39,965 nucleotides of DNA from an uncultured Rikenella sp. (GTDB taxonomy: Bacteria > Bacteroidota > Bacteroidia > Bacteroidales > Rikenellaceae), in assembly GCA_910577885.1 (NCBI GenBank), contig CAJTNK010000007.1, positions 1,006-40,970 of the forward strand. The letters are read 5' to 3'. Of the stretch, positions 7,486 to 16,101 are shown in pieces. The position numbers and the translations under genes were made by a program. Position 1 is the stretch's first letter. Every line of letters starts with the position of its first letter. A model generated the notes under the pieces. The model had not been told where the DNA came from. It ran no database searches and saw nothing but the letters and a program-made list of their open reading frames with translations.

Positions 7486-10134
7486 CTACAACGCCCCGAT
7501 AACCTTCATCATCTGCTCGCCCAACCCGATGCGGTAGCCCTGCGACACGAAAACGACCCGACCGAACGTGTCCGCCACCACAAAAATCGGCAAGTCGTTG
7601 CGATTGGTCAGCTCCAGCGACCGGGCCAGCATCTCCGACACCGCCCCCTCGCGATCCACCCCATAGGTGATCGTCCCCGGCAGCTCGCCGAACTCCGAAG
7701 CGTCGAACGCCGCCAACTGCTCGGCCGTCGGGAAGAGAAACACCAATCCCCGACCCCACTTCTCCAACTCCGTCTTCAACGCCGCCACGTCACGCAACGC
7801 ATGGTTGGTCGGCTCGCGCTTCGCCTCCAGCAGCGCAAGGACGAAATACCCCCGCCCGGTGGTCGCCAAAATGGAGGTCGGCTCCGTAGCCCCCTGCGGC
7901 AGGAACTTCGCCTCCGGATCCATCGTCCCGATCACCTGCACCGAGTTGTCGTCCTCGCGCATCGTCATGTCGAGCGTCGTCTGCTCGCCCGCCCGCACCG
8001 CGAAGAAACGCACCTCGCTCAACACCGTCCCGTCGGCCATCCGCGTCCCGCTCACCAACCGGTAGTCTCCCTCCTCGAGCTCCACCGGCCGCGCAAAGAT
8101 CGACGCCAACGAACCCGCCGCCCCCATATCCGCATCCGGGTCGCTCAGCTCGATCGTCTCGTAGCGCCCGTCGCGCAACCGGCCCACCGTAAAGTGGCTG
8201 TAGTATTTCGGATCGTCGTTGTGTTTGCTGGGCGTGTAGCGCACCATCAGCGTCCCCCGCGGCACCGCCGAAGCCGATCCGGCCGCAGCCGGTTCGCCGT
8301 CGAAATCGACGTTCCGCCAAGCCTCCGTACCGCACGTCGCCCCGAGGTCGTAGTACTGCAAACGCCCCGTGACAGGCTCGTGCCGCGCCGGAATCCCCTT
8401 CGACCGCGCCAAGGCGATGAAGTAGCGATCCCGTGCCGCTCGGTCGCCCCGGTTCAAGCGCTGCACTCCGATCGCCGAGATCGGAATCCGCGCCGGATTC
8501 AAACTGTCCACCAACTCGACCCCCTTCGCCCGGGCGATAATCGCCTCGATCCCGGCCGGTTCCGAAGCCATCGCCGCACGGTACGGCACCAGCAACTCCG
8601 TCCCCACCCGAGGATTCAGAATATACTCCTTGAAATACGGTCTCTCTTTATACGGTACGGCCCCCGTCAAATGATCCGCCAACACCTCCGCCGGCGTATC
8701 CCGCAGGTCCTTGGTCGACACCACGTCCAACAGTTCGAACGCCACCTCCAACTCGCCCCGCGCCGCCGCATCGGTCAGGAACCGCGCAATCTCCGCCCAG
8801 TTCCCCCGGCTCGTCGAAATCACCTCCCACACCCGCGTCGTATCGGCCCCGATCCGCTGCGCCAGCGCCACCGCATCGGCTTTCGACATCCAGGTCGCCA
8901 TATAAGCGTTCCGGATCGAGTCCTCCGACGCCAGCCGCACCGTATTCGCCGCCCGCTGCTCGGGTGTCACCCGGTTCTCGGTCCGCCCCTCCGCCGGCGG
9001 CACGATGTCCAACGCCACAGCATAAGTCTCGCCGACACCACCCCGATGATTCAGCGTCACCTCCAGCGTATCCTGCCCCCCGAACGAGAGTTTCCCGTAG
9101 CCGAACCGCTCGCCGTCGGTCGCCCACACCAGCATATCCCCCAACCCGGCCGTCATGGTCGTCATCCCCCGCTCATCGGCCCGCTTGCGCACCGCCGGAT
9201 AGAACTCGGCGTAATTGTAAATCCCGAAATCCACCGCCGCACCCGGCACCGCCGCACCCGTCGTATCCCGCACCGCCACCACCGCCCGAGCCACCGGCGC
9301 ATAATTATGCGTCACGTTGATCTCCGTGTAGAGCGGCGTCCGACCGATCACCTCCTCATCGCCGACATACTCCCCGAACACCTTCGTGTGCATCAGCATC
9401 CCCCGTTTGCTCGGCCCGTCGAACCACCCCATATCCAACACCGGTTCCGGCTCGCACGCCCCGAAGTAGTGCCACTTCCCGTCGGCCCACGCTTCGACCC
9501 ACGCATGGTTGTCGTCCGTATGCGCCCACCGCGGCGTATAGACCTGTCGCGCCGGAATCCCAACCGCCCGCAGCGCAGCCACCGTAAAGGTAGACTCCTC
9601 GCCGCACCGACCCTGCGCATTCCGAACCGCAGCCGACGGAGACATCGTCCGGCCGTCGCTCGGCGCATAGATCACCTTCTCGTGGCACCAGTGGTTCACC
9701 TCCAAAATAGCCTCCTCCATCGTCAAACCCCGCACCCGATCCTTCAACTCGTCGTAAAACACCGACCGAGACGTATCCAAATTCTCGTTGTTGATCCGAA
9801 CCGGCAACACATAGTGCAAAAACAACTCGTTCGGCACCGTCCCGCCCCAAGGCATCTCATCGGCCGCCCTGAGCGAAGCGCGAACATTGCTCAAATAGAG
9901 CTCCGCCCCATAATCCGCCACATCCCCAACCGGCATATAGGCATACAAGAACTCCAACCCCTCCCGCTCGCGCGTCGTGATGCCGTCCGGCAGCTCGGGC
10001 AGCCACGCCTGCCGCTCGGCCCAATGTCCGGCCACGCTCTGCCGGGTCGCCGGATCCTCCACCAGGCGCCCCCCGTCGCAGCCGCTCAACAAAGCCGCCC
10101 CCAACAGGAGACCGAAAAATACTCGCTTTTTCAT
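7486..10134 (-). CDS. Transglutaminase-like lipoprotein
   Basis: An 882-residue predicted lipoprotein: MKKRVFFGLLLGAALLSGC with the lipobox Cys at residue 19. A transglutaminase-like (papain-fold) domain lies around residues 140-250. The likely nucleophile is Cys177 in GRCGEE, and the His is H210 in DDNHAWVEAW. The third triad position falls in GACEPE, where the usual Asp is not obvious. Beta-rich regions follow. The last 130 residues (from about 750) show an alternating strand/helix pattern ending DLPIFVVADTFGRVVFVSQGY, which resembles the end of a TlpA-like thioredoxin fold, but with no CxxC. Family members are peptidases or amidases acting in the periplasm or at the surface; the substrate is unknown. 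It starts 51 bases after the DUF389 gene on the same strand, so co-transcription is likely. The family B array lies just beyond its 3' end. Confidence 0.82.
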   Translation of the reverse strand: MKKRVFFGLLLGAALLSGCDGGRLVEDPATRQSVAGHWAERQAWLPELPDGITTREREGLEFLYAYMPVGDVADYGAELYLSNVRASLRAADEMPWGGTVPNELFLHYVLPVRINNENLDTSRSVFYDELKDRVRGLTMEEAILEVNHWCHEKVIYAPSDGRTMSPSAAVRNAQGRCGEESTFTVAALRAVGIPARQVYTPRWAHTDDNHAWVEAWADGKWHYFGACEPEPVLDMGWFDGPSKRGMLMHTKVFGEYVGDEEVIGRTPLYTEINVTHNYAPVARAVVAVRDTTGAAVPGAAVDFGIYNYAEFYPAVRKRADERGMTTMTAGLGDMLVWATDGERFGYGKLSFGGQDTLEVTLNHRGGVGETYAVALDIVPPAEGRTENRVTPEQRAANTVRLASEDSIRNAYMATWMSKADAVALAQRIGADTTRVWEVISTSRGNWAEIARFLTDAAARGELEVAFELLDVVSTKDLRDTPAEVLADHLTGAVPYKERPYFKEYILNPRVGTELLVPYRAAMASEPAGIEAIIARAKGVELVDSLNPARIPISAIGVQRLNRGDRAARDRYFIALARSKGIPARHEPVTGRLQYYDLGATCGTEAWRNVDFDGEPAAAGSASAVPRGTLMVRYTPSKHNDDPKYYSHFTVGRLRDGRYETIELSDPDADMGAAGSLASIFARPVELEEGDYRLVSGTRMADGTVLSEVRFFAVRAGEQTTLDMTMREDDNSVQVIGTMDPEAKFLPQGATEPTSILATTGRGYFVLALLEAKREPTNHALRDVAALKTELEKWGRGLVFLFPTAEQLAAFDASEFGELPGTITYGVDREGAVSEMLARSLELTNRNDLPIFVVADTFGRVVFVSQGYRIGLGEQMMKVIGAL

Positions 10135-10185
10135 TTGGTATGTTTTTTTTAATCTCTTTAACTATTTTGAACCGTGCGCAGCCCC

Positions 10186-11586
10186 CTACCACTCGGCCTG
10201 CTGGACCATCAGCTCCACGTGGCGCATCTTGGTTCGCGCACGCAACCAGTCGGTGAGTTTCTTCTGCTGGTCCTCGCCGAGCGGGGCGTTTGCGGGCGTG
10301 GTGATGTAGCAAAAGACCACCGTATCCGGTTCTTGTCCCCCGCCCATGAAGACCGGCGCTTTGGCCAGGCTGACCCGTTCGACGTGTTCGCCCCAGAGCG
10401 AGCCCAGTTCCCGCGAGATGTCCGCGGCCGGGAGCATCTCTCTCCGATAGCGATCCGCCTCCTTTTTGAGCGCTTTGATCTGCCGGTTCTTTTCGTCCAG
10501 AATCTCGGTGTTGCTCCGCAGGACGTTCTGCAGCGTCCCGCTGTCGAACGACTGGTCGTTTCCGGCCTGCCGGACGATCAGGGCCGTCCCCGAGAGGCCG
10601 TAGGCCGCGAGCTGATTGCGTGCCACGGCGATCGCCTCGTCCGACACCTGCCGCCCCAGGAGCATCACCTCGATCGCGCAACTGTCGCTCGAGTAGACCG
10701 GTGCCGCGCTGACGATCTCGCTCCCTTCGAACGTCAGCACCCGTTCGATGTACTCCCGAGCATTGCTCTCGAAGATCGTCCGTTGTACGATCCCGTAGGC
10801 CAGGTAGATACTCGGCCCAAGGGTCAGCACCACCACCGCCGTCATATAACGTCTCGCGCGCTGCTCCACCTTCGGATCGGCGATGGCGACGCGCTTGTAT
10901 TTCAGGAACCGGACAATAAGGAAAGTCCCCAAAGCAATGAAGACGGCATTGATGAAGAAGAGGTAGAACGCCCCGCCGAAGAACGCCCAATCGCCTCGCG
11001 CCAACCCGAAACCGGCCGTACAGAGCGGCGGCATGAGGGCCGTAGCGATCGCGACACCCGGGATGACGGTCGACGTACGGTCCTTTCGCGACTGGGCGAC
11101 GATCCCCGCCAACCCCCCGAACAGAGCGATCAGGACGTCGTAAATCGTCGGCGTGGTCCGCGCCAGCAGCTCGCTCTGGGCCGTGCTGAGCGGACTGACC
11201 CAGAAGTAAAGGGTCGACGTGGCCAGCCCCACCCCGGCCGCCAAGGCCAGGCTGCGCAGCGACTGTTTCATGAGGTCGAAGTTGCTGACCCCCAGCGCCA
11301 ATCCCACCCCCATGATCGGCCCCATGAGCGGCGAGACGAGCATCGCCCCGATAATCACCGCCGTCGAGTTGACGTTCAGCCCGATCGAGGCGATGAAAAT
11401 GGCAAAAATCAGCACCCAGAGGTTCGTCCCCCGGAATTCGACCCCCTTGCGGATATTGTCCCTCACCTCCTCTTCGGAGGCCTTGTCAGCATCCAGGTTG
11501 AAGTATTCGCGCAAGAAGTCCCGAAAACGGTTCCAGTGCGATCTCCCGTTGTGTTTCGTCGAGTTGTCGTTCATTTTTTCTGTCAT
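10186..11586 (-). CDS. DUF389 integral membrane protein
   Basis: A 466-residue protein whose first half is a DUF389 (TIGR00341-type) membrane domain: a run of hydrophobic segments from about residue 35 to 270 with the typical stretches NVNSTAVIIGAMLVSPLMGP, DLMKQSLRSLALAAGVG and GVAIATALMPPLCTAGFGLA. The C-terminal 200 residues are soluble, with a predicted coiled helix near 350-380. The function of the family is not established. I chose the ATG at 11586 (MTEKMNDNS) over the longer frame back to 11691, because upstream residues lack family character and a GGAG stands a few bases before this ATG; the ATG at 11574 is also possible. Upstream partner of the transglutaminase-like lipoprotein gene. 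Confidence 0.88.
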   Translation of the reverse strand: MTEKMNDNSTKHNGRSHWNRFRDFLREYFNLDADKASEEEVRDNIRKGVEFRGTNLWVLIFAIFIASIGLNVNSTAVIIGAMLVSPLMGPIMGVGLALGVSNFDLMKQSLRSLALAAGVGLATSTLYFWVSPLSTAQSELLARTTPTIYDVLIALFGGLAGIVAQSRKDRTSTVIPGVAIATALMPPLCTAGFGLARGDWAFFGGAFYLFFINAVFIALGTFLIVRFLKYKRVAIADPKVEQRARRYMTAVVVLTLGPSIYLAYGIVQRTIFESNAREYIERVLTFEGSEIVSAAPVYSSDSCAIEVMLLGRQVSDEAIAVARNQLAAYGLSGTALIVRQAGNDQSFDSGTLQNVLRSNTEILDEKNRQIKALKKEADRYRREMLPAADISRELGSLWGEHVERVSLAKAPVFMGGGQEPDTVVFCYITTPANAPLGEDQQKKLTDWLRARTKMRHVELMVQQAEW

Positions 11587-11706
11587 CGTGCTCCGGTACG
11601 TTAACGAGGCAAAGATAAAGCTTTTTTCCGCCCCCGTCCGCCCGGCCGACACGACCCGCCGGAAGAAAAAATCGATCCGAAGATTTCGCAATCTAACTTT
11701 TTTGTC

Positions 11707-11714
11707 TACATTTG
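11707..11714 (+). promoter_or_regulatory. Candidate -7 element for the DUF3276-mnmA unit
   Basis: TACATTTG matches TAnnTTTG exactly, preceded by a T-rich stretch. It would start an mRNA with a leader of about 140 bases before the ATG at 11859. Confidence 0.45.
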
Positions 11715-11858
11715 GACGACGATCCGCCGCTCGGCCGACGGATCAACAGGAACGGAAAACGTTCATTTTCAAATCGGAACGACACCTGAGCGACCTCCGG
11801 TTCGGGCGTATTCCCCCTGTGCATACCACGTGAAAAAACTTAAACCAATCAAATTCGT

Positions 11859-12218
11859 ATGAGCAATTTTGACTACAACGACCGGAGCGAGATGGACTCG
11901 ATGGGCGATGAACTGTACTCCGTGCCGGTGAAGGCGGGAAAACGGATCTACTACTTCGACGTGAAGGCGACACGCGGCGGGGACTACTACCTCACGATCA
12001 CCGAAAGCCGCAAGAAACAGATGCGCGACGGCAGCTTCACGATCGACAAACACAAGATTCACCTCTACAAAGAAGACTTCCAGAAATTCGGCGAAGGATT
12101 CAAAGAAGCGGTCGACTACGTGAAACGCGAACGCCCGGAACTCTTCAACCCGGACGGATCGGCCATCGGATCGAACAACAACGGCGGGTCGGACGACGAC
12201 TTCTTCAAGGGGTTGTAA
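11859..12218 (+). CDS. DUF3276 / PUR-like nucleic-acid-binding protein
   Basis: A 119-residue protein made of a single PUR-type repeat (whirly-like fold) and an acidic tail. Seen directly: the strand pattern ELYSVPVKAGKRIYYFDVKA, then DYYLTITESRKK, then KHKIHLYKEDFQKFGEGFKEAVDYVK, the typical order of a PUR repeat ending in its helix. The last 25 residues are Asn/Gly/Asp-rich (NNNGGSDDDFFKGL) and probably disordered. Relatives in Bacteroidetes and spirochaetes bind single-stranded nucleic acid, and a role as an RNA or DNA chaperone is likely. It is the first gene of a likely two-gene unit with the mnmA-like gene 86 bases downstream. Confidence 0.85.
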   Translation: MSNFDYNDRSEMDSMGDELYSVPVKAGKRIYYFDVKATRGGDYYLTITESRKKQMRDGSFTIDKHKIHLYKEDFQKFGEGFKEAVDYVKRERPELFNPDGSAIGSNNNGGSDDDFFKGL

Positions 12219-12304
12219 GTTTTTTGCGGCGCCTGAACAATCTCTCTTCTCCTTTGTTAGCAAGCGATTTTCGGCCTTTTCCGAAAGGCGGCAAACGGAA
12301 CGAC

Positions 12305-13390
12305 TTGACGCAGAAAGAGGAGGTGTTGGTGGCGCTCAGCGGCGGAATGGACTCTGCCGCAACTGTACTTTGGCTGCGCGAGGCGGGTTACCGTCCTCGC
12401 GCGCTTTTTTTGGACCTCCTCGACAGCGACACCCAACGCCGGCAGGTGCAGGCGGCAGCCGAGGCGCTCGGCGTAGCACTGCACATCGAACCCTGCGCCG
12501 AATTGTTTCGGCACGAAATCATCGGCCACACCCTCGCCGAACACGCCGCAGGACGAACACCCTCGCCCTGTGCACGCTGCAACGGGCGGATCAAATGGCG
12601 GCTGCTGGCCGACACCGCCGACCGGCTCGGGATCTTTCACATCGCCACGGGCCACTACGTCCGAACGATCCACCACGAGGGACATTCCTATTTCCGCCGG
12701 GGCGCAGATCCGGCCAAAGACCAATCGTATTACTTGTGGGAGGTGCCGGAAGCGACGATCCGACGAGCACTGCTGCCGCTGGGAGATTACACGAAAGAAG
12801 AGGTTCGGCGCATCCTCCGCGAACGCTACCGCCTCACCGAACTCTCCGCCCGGCGGGAGAGCATGGGACTCTGTTTTCTGAACGGGATGCGTTACGGCGC
12901 GTTTCTGCAAGCCCACCTGCCCCCCGGCACGATACATCCGGGCGATGTGGTCGATCCCGACGGCCGAATCATCGGCCGCCACGACGGCTACCCGCTCTAC
13001 ACGGCGGGTCAGCGGCGGGGTTTCACGCTCTTTCCCTCCTCCCCGGCGGCGAACGCCCCCCGCAACCTGGCGGTACGGACAACGGACGCGACTCGAAATC
13101 AAGTGGTCGTGGCCCCGGGCGAATCGCTGAAATGCCGCGAAATGCTCCTGAACTCCTGTCGCGCCATCGACTTCGACGAACTCCTGACTGCCGATCCCTC
13201 CACGCTCCGCCTCGTCGTGCGAGGCATCGGCCGAAACCCGCTGCCGGGCTGCCGCCTCGAACAACTCTCGCCCACACTCCTCCGAGCCACTCTCCTCCAC
13301 GACACAGCCTGGGCCGTCTCGCCCGGCCAACCGGCGGTCTTCTACCACGCCGACAGGCTCCTCGGCGGCGGAATCATAACCACTCAGTAA
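12305..13390 (+). CDS. mnmA: tRNA-specific 2-thiouridylase, MnmA family
   Basis: A 361-residue enzyme expected to thiolate uridine 34 of tRNA-Lys, -Glu and -Gln in the cytoplasm. Seen directly: the PP-loop VALSGGMDSAATV at the N-terminus (usual form SGGVDSS), the catalytic pair Cys89 in SPCARCN and Cys190 in MGLCF, plus DPAKDQSYYL and DGYPLYTAGQRRGF, all diagnostic of MnmA. The C-terminal beta-barrel region is shorter than average. Start: no ATG or GTG fits. I prefer the TTG at 12305, which puts the PP-loop at the usual distance; a TTG at 12224 would add 27 unconserved residues. Bacteroidetes often carry two MnmA-type proteins, and the Met in SGGMDS suggests this could be the more divergent one. 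It follows the DUF3276 gene. Confidence 0.88.
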   Translation: MTQKEEVLVALSGGMDSAATVLWLREAGYRPRALFLDLLDSDTQRRQVQAAAEALGVALHIEPCAELFRHEIIGHTLAEHAAGRTPSPCARCNGRIKWRLLADTADRLGIFHIATGHYVRTIHHEGHSYFRRGADPAKDQSYYLWEVPEATIRRALLPLGDYTKEEVRRILRERYRLTELSARRESMGLCFLNGMRYGAFLQAHLPPGTIHPGDVVDPDGRIIGRHDGYPLYTAGQRRGFTLFPSSPAANAPRNLAVRTTDATRNQVVVAPGESLKCREMLLNSCRAIDFDELLTADPSTLRLVVRGIGRNPLPGCRLEQLSPTLLRATLLHDTAWAVSPGQPAVFYHADRLLGGGIITTQ

Positions 13391-13455
13391 CAGCCTGAAA
13401 CTATTTCCCTTAACTTCCCTTTCCTCGCGTTACCTCGGCAATTTGCAACCCGTTC

Positions 13456-13752
13456 ATTGGCTACGAGCCGGAACTGTTCTCTTTGTGAACAAAGAGAACC
13501 AGAAAAACTTTCGAAAGTGCTGTCGCACTTTAAAGCCATTCGGGTCACAAGGTTCTTTGCCTCTCTTTTGGGGTGGGTTCTTTTGGGCGCGCTTAATGCA
13601 AACTAAAACTCAGGCGCGCCCCAAAAAAATCCCACCCCAAAGAAACGGGCAGACACTGTACCGAGATAGAGTTAGGATGCGTGAGCATCCTCGGAAGTCT
13701 TTTGGGTACCTTTTCTTCAGAAAAGGTACAGTACCCTCCTGCACAAAGACCG
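13456..13752 (+). repeat. Family A modular hairpin repeat, copy A3 with swapped arms
   Basis: This accounts for most of the 13391-13816 gap. It keeps the family plan but with different stems in the same slots: first tip hairpin GTTCTCTTTG-TGAA-CAAAGAGAAC (the right-hand tip type in other copies), small hairpin AAAGTGC-TGTC-GCACTTT in the left slot, central stem from GGGGTGGG (13570) to CCCACCCC (13638), AGGATGC-GTGA-GCATCCT in the right slot, and a last tip hairpin GGTACCTTTTCT-TC-AGAAAAGGTAC. Confidence 0.8.
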
Positions 13753-13816
13753 CTTGCACACTCAGCCGAGGCAGGACAAAGAAGTCGAAGATAAGAGATA
13801 CAGTCGGAGACAGTTA

Positions 13817-14803
13817 CTAAAGTAAGGTATCGGTATTTGAGTTAGAGCCGAGGTGTTTGACCTGTTTGGCGACATCCTGTCCCTGGTCGTTTTTGTCGAT
13901 CGAGAATTCGACCTCGTCGCCCGGCGAGAAAGAGGAGAAATCGCCTTCGATCACATCCAGGCTGTGGAAGAAGAGGTTGTTATTGGGATATTTGATAAAC
14001 CCGTAACCGTTCTTCAAGCTCAGAATTTGGCTCGTATAGCGCGCGCCCGTATCCCGGCGCTGCGGTTCGCCCTCAGCCTCGCCGTACTCCTGTTGACCCG
14101 CTCCGCTGCCATCGGCCACCGGAGCGTCGCTTTGCCGCGCGTCGGAGCTCTGAACAAAGAGGTTCAGAATCAACTGGTTGTTCTGTTCGATGCCGCAGTC
14201 GATGACCTCCTGCATCAAGACCGGATAGTGGGCCAGATTGAGCAGTTCATGCGAGGTGCGCGTCACGATCCGCGCCCCTTCGTCGTTGGTGTACTCGAAC
14301 TCCCAGCTGATGAGCATCACCCGCACCCCCATGGCGATGAGTTTTCGCACCAGCGGCACATAGTCCGTATCGGCCACCACCAGCACCGCCACATCGATTT
14401 TTCCGCGGAGCGCCATTTCGAGCACCTCGAGCGCCAGCCAAACGTCCGTACCGCGTTCCTCCTTGCGTCCGTAGATGTTGCGCAGCGGGAGGTAATGGGT
14501 ATGGACCCCCTCCGACATCAGGATATCGTCGAAGACCCGGTCGTGATAGAGCTGGCTTCCGCGCTGGGCCGCATCGGCCGCGTTGAGCCGCCCGCGGAAA
14601 TAGTGCGCCTCGCACACCCGACACCGTTTCGGATCGATCCCCTCTTCCTCGGCCACCCGTTGGCTGATGAAGTCGTGGAGGCCGTTCAAGCTCAGCCGAC
14701 GACGCTGCGGATGGATGTAGTTGTAGTAGTTCGAGGCGTGGAGCAGGAAATTGCCGTCATAGAAAACGCCGATTCTGGGAGCGTTGGTCGTATTCGCGAA
14801 CAT
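13817..14803 (-). CDS. NYN-domain ribonuclease-like protein with C-terminal cold-shock domain
   Basis: A 328-residue protein. Residues 5 to about 190 form a NYN (PIN-like) domain: RIGVFYDGNF with the first acidic residue, RGTDVWLALEVLEMAL, VLVVADTDYVPLVRKL, and a final strand MGVRVMLISWEF. These supply the conserved acidic residues of the metal-dependent nuclease site. A poorly conserved linker follows. The last 70 residues are a cold-shock domain with both RNA-binding motifs, NGYGFIKY and NNLFFHSL. The architecture suggests an RNA-binding nuclease or an RNA-decay regulator; the target is unknown. The ATG at 14803 is chosen because it is followed immediately by the conserved domain; the open frame upstream is not conserved-looking. 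It is divergent from the acidic-repeat gene. Confidence 0.87.
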   Translation of the reverse strand: MFANTTNAPRIGVFYDGNFLLHASNYYNYIHPQRRRLSLNGLHDFISQRVAEEEGIDPKRCRVCEAHYFRGRLNAADAAQRGSQLYHDRVFDDILMSEGVHTHYLPLRNIYGRKEERGTDVWLALEVLEMALRGKIDVAVLVVADTDYVPLVRKLIAMGVRVMLISWEFEYTNDEGARIVTRTSHELLNLAHYPVLMQEVIDCGIEQNNQLILNLFVQSSDARQSDAPVADGSGAGQQEYGEAEGEPQRRDTGARYTSQILSLKNGYGFIKYPNNNLFFHSLDVIEGDFSSFSPGDEVEFSIDKNDQGQDVAKQVKHLGSNSNTDTLL

Positions 14804-14869
14804 GGAGATAAACGAAAATAGAATTTTTCTGCAATCTATTATGTTGCGCATCAATCCGATGCACGGCTC

Positions 14870-14877
14870 CAAAGGTA
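14870..14877 (-). promoter_or_regulatory. Candidate -7 element for the NYN/CSD gene
   Basis: Minus strand TACCTTTG, an exact TAnnTTTG match, 67 bases before the ATG, with a TTTTCG stretch about 20 bases further upstream near the -33 position. Confidence 0.5.
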
Positions 14878-15029
14878 GCATATTTTTTGCGAAAACGCGC
14901 ACGTTGTGCGAATTTCCGGCCGCCGGAAACGGTCGCCGGGGAGGAAAAAAACTTGGCACGGTATATGTAGAATTACGAGAAGAAGAGTTATTTTTGAAAT
15001 CCGGATCAAACACACGGAAGTTTACAGCT

Positions 15030-16082
15030 ATGGGATACAACGAATTGGAGGTCGAATTGCAGAAAGTACAGGCCCAAATCGGGCGTTGGCGGAAGTTCGG
15101 TTACATGCCGGCCATCGAGCAGGGATTGGCTCTGAGACGGCTGCAACGGGTTTATGCGGAGCTGCAGGAGCTTCCGTGCGGCGAGCAGCCGGACGACACG
15201 TACGACGGGCTGGCTCCGGACGACGAGTCGTTCGAACCGATTGCCAACGACACCACGCCGATGGCGGCCGGGGTTGTCGCCGGAGCTGAGATCCCGGCAG
15301 CGACTGCTGCGACCTTGTCCCAGCCGGAACCGGAACCCGCCCAGCCGGCGGGACCGGCCGCAGAGACCCACCTGCGGCAGGACGACGAAGCACACGACCA
15401 CTGTCCGCCGCAGGTAGATTTTCCGGAGGCGGAGTTCGGAGCCGAGCCGGTGGAGCTGGATGAGCCGGCGGAAGAGTTTGAACCGGAAGAACCGGAAGAA
15501 GAGGAGTTTGCAGAAGAAGAGCTTCCGGAGGAAGAGCTGCTGGAAGAAGAACCGGAAGCCGAGGCAGCAGCAGAAGAAGAACCGGAACCAACGACCGAGT
15601 TCGTGCCGGAACCGGCCCAGCCGGCAGGACCGGCCGCTGAGACCCACCTGCGGCAAGACGACGAGGCACACGACCCGTGTCCGCCGCAGGTAGATTTTCC
15701 GGAGGCGGAGTACGTGCAGGAACCTGCGGCGGCGAACGAACCAGAACAGGAAGTTACGTTCGAGCTGGTGGCCGAAGTCGAAGAAGAGGCCATTGAACCG
15801 GAACCGGAACCGACACCCGCGCCCGAACAGCCTGCGGAACCGGCCAAACCGCAACTCCCCAAAATCCTCGGAATCGAGGTGAGTCCTTATGCTCGCCACG
15901 AGATCATCGACACCCTGTTCCACGGCAACGAATCACTCTTCGAAGCCGAAACCGCCAAAATCGATGCCATGGACTCGCTCGAAGAAGCACTGGTCTACGT
16001 CGGCGAAACCTTCCGGTGGATCCCGGAAAACGCAGCTACCATCAAATTCATCGACCTCCTCCAATCCAGATTCGAACAATAA
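15030..16082 (+). CDS. Acidic Pro/Glu-rich protein with a duplicated 35-residue module
   Basis: A 350-residue protein I cannot assign to a named family. Residues 1-50 are a helical N-terminal domain (MGYNELEVELQKVQAQIGRW, then a Leu/Arg-rich helix). Residues 55-270 are a low-complexity acidic linker dominated by Glu, Pro and Ala. Embedded in it are two copies of a 35-residue module (THLRQDDEAHD, then CPPQVDFPEAE) that differ at one residue. The last 75 residues, from KILGIEVSPYARHEI to the end, look like a compact helical domain (HEIIDTLFHGNESLFEAE, SLEEALVYVGETFRW). There is no signal peptide or membrane segment, so it is probably cytoplasmic: two small domains tethered by an acidic spacer. 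The ATG at 15030 gives a clean domain start. A TATTTTTG at 14989-14996 could be its -7 element, though no -33 is evident. Confidence 0.8.
   Translation: MGYNELEVELQKVQAQIGRWRKFGYMPAIEQGLALRRLQRVYAELQELPCGEQPDDTYDGLAPDDESFEPIANDTTPMAAGVVAGAEIPAATAATLSQPEPEPAQPAGPAAETHLRQDDEAHDHCPPQVDFPEAEFGAEPVELDEPAEEFEPEEPEEEEFAEEELPEEELLEEEPEAEAAAEEEPEPTTEFVPEPAQPAGPAAETHLRQDDEAHDPCPPQVDFPEAEYVQEPAAANEPEQEVTFELVAEVEEEAIEPEPEPTPAPEQPAEPAKPQLPKILGIEVSPYARHEIIDTLFHGNESLFEAETAKIDAMDSLEEALVYVGETFRWIPENAATIKFIDLLQSRFEQ
15330..15434 (+). repeat. Intragenic 105-bp repeat, copy 1
   Basis: Encodes the 35-residue module of the acidic protein. It matches copy 2 at 15606-15710 at about 98 of 105 positions with no gaps; all differences but one codon are silent. 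Confidence 0.9.
15606..15710 (+). repeat. Intragenic 105-bp repeat, copy 2
   Basis: Second copy of the 35-residue module, 171 bp after the first ends. The only amino-acid change is His to Pro before the conserved Cys-Pro-Pro. Confidence 0.9.
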
Positions 16083-16101
16083 ATTCTTTTACAATACTTT
16101 T

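Noticed and set aside
7012..10152. Very long plus-strand open frame (1046 codons) opposite the transglutaminase-like gene
   Set aside because: Arg/His/Pro-rich translation without domains. It is the mirror of a GC-rich real gene on the minus strand.
14804..15040. Longer N-terminus for the NYN/CSD protein
   Set aside because: The 79 extra residues are not domain-like and would run over its likely promoter and the divergent gene's leader; the ATG at 14803 fits the domain start.
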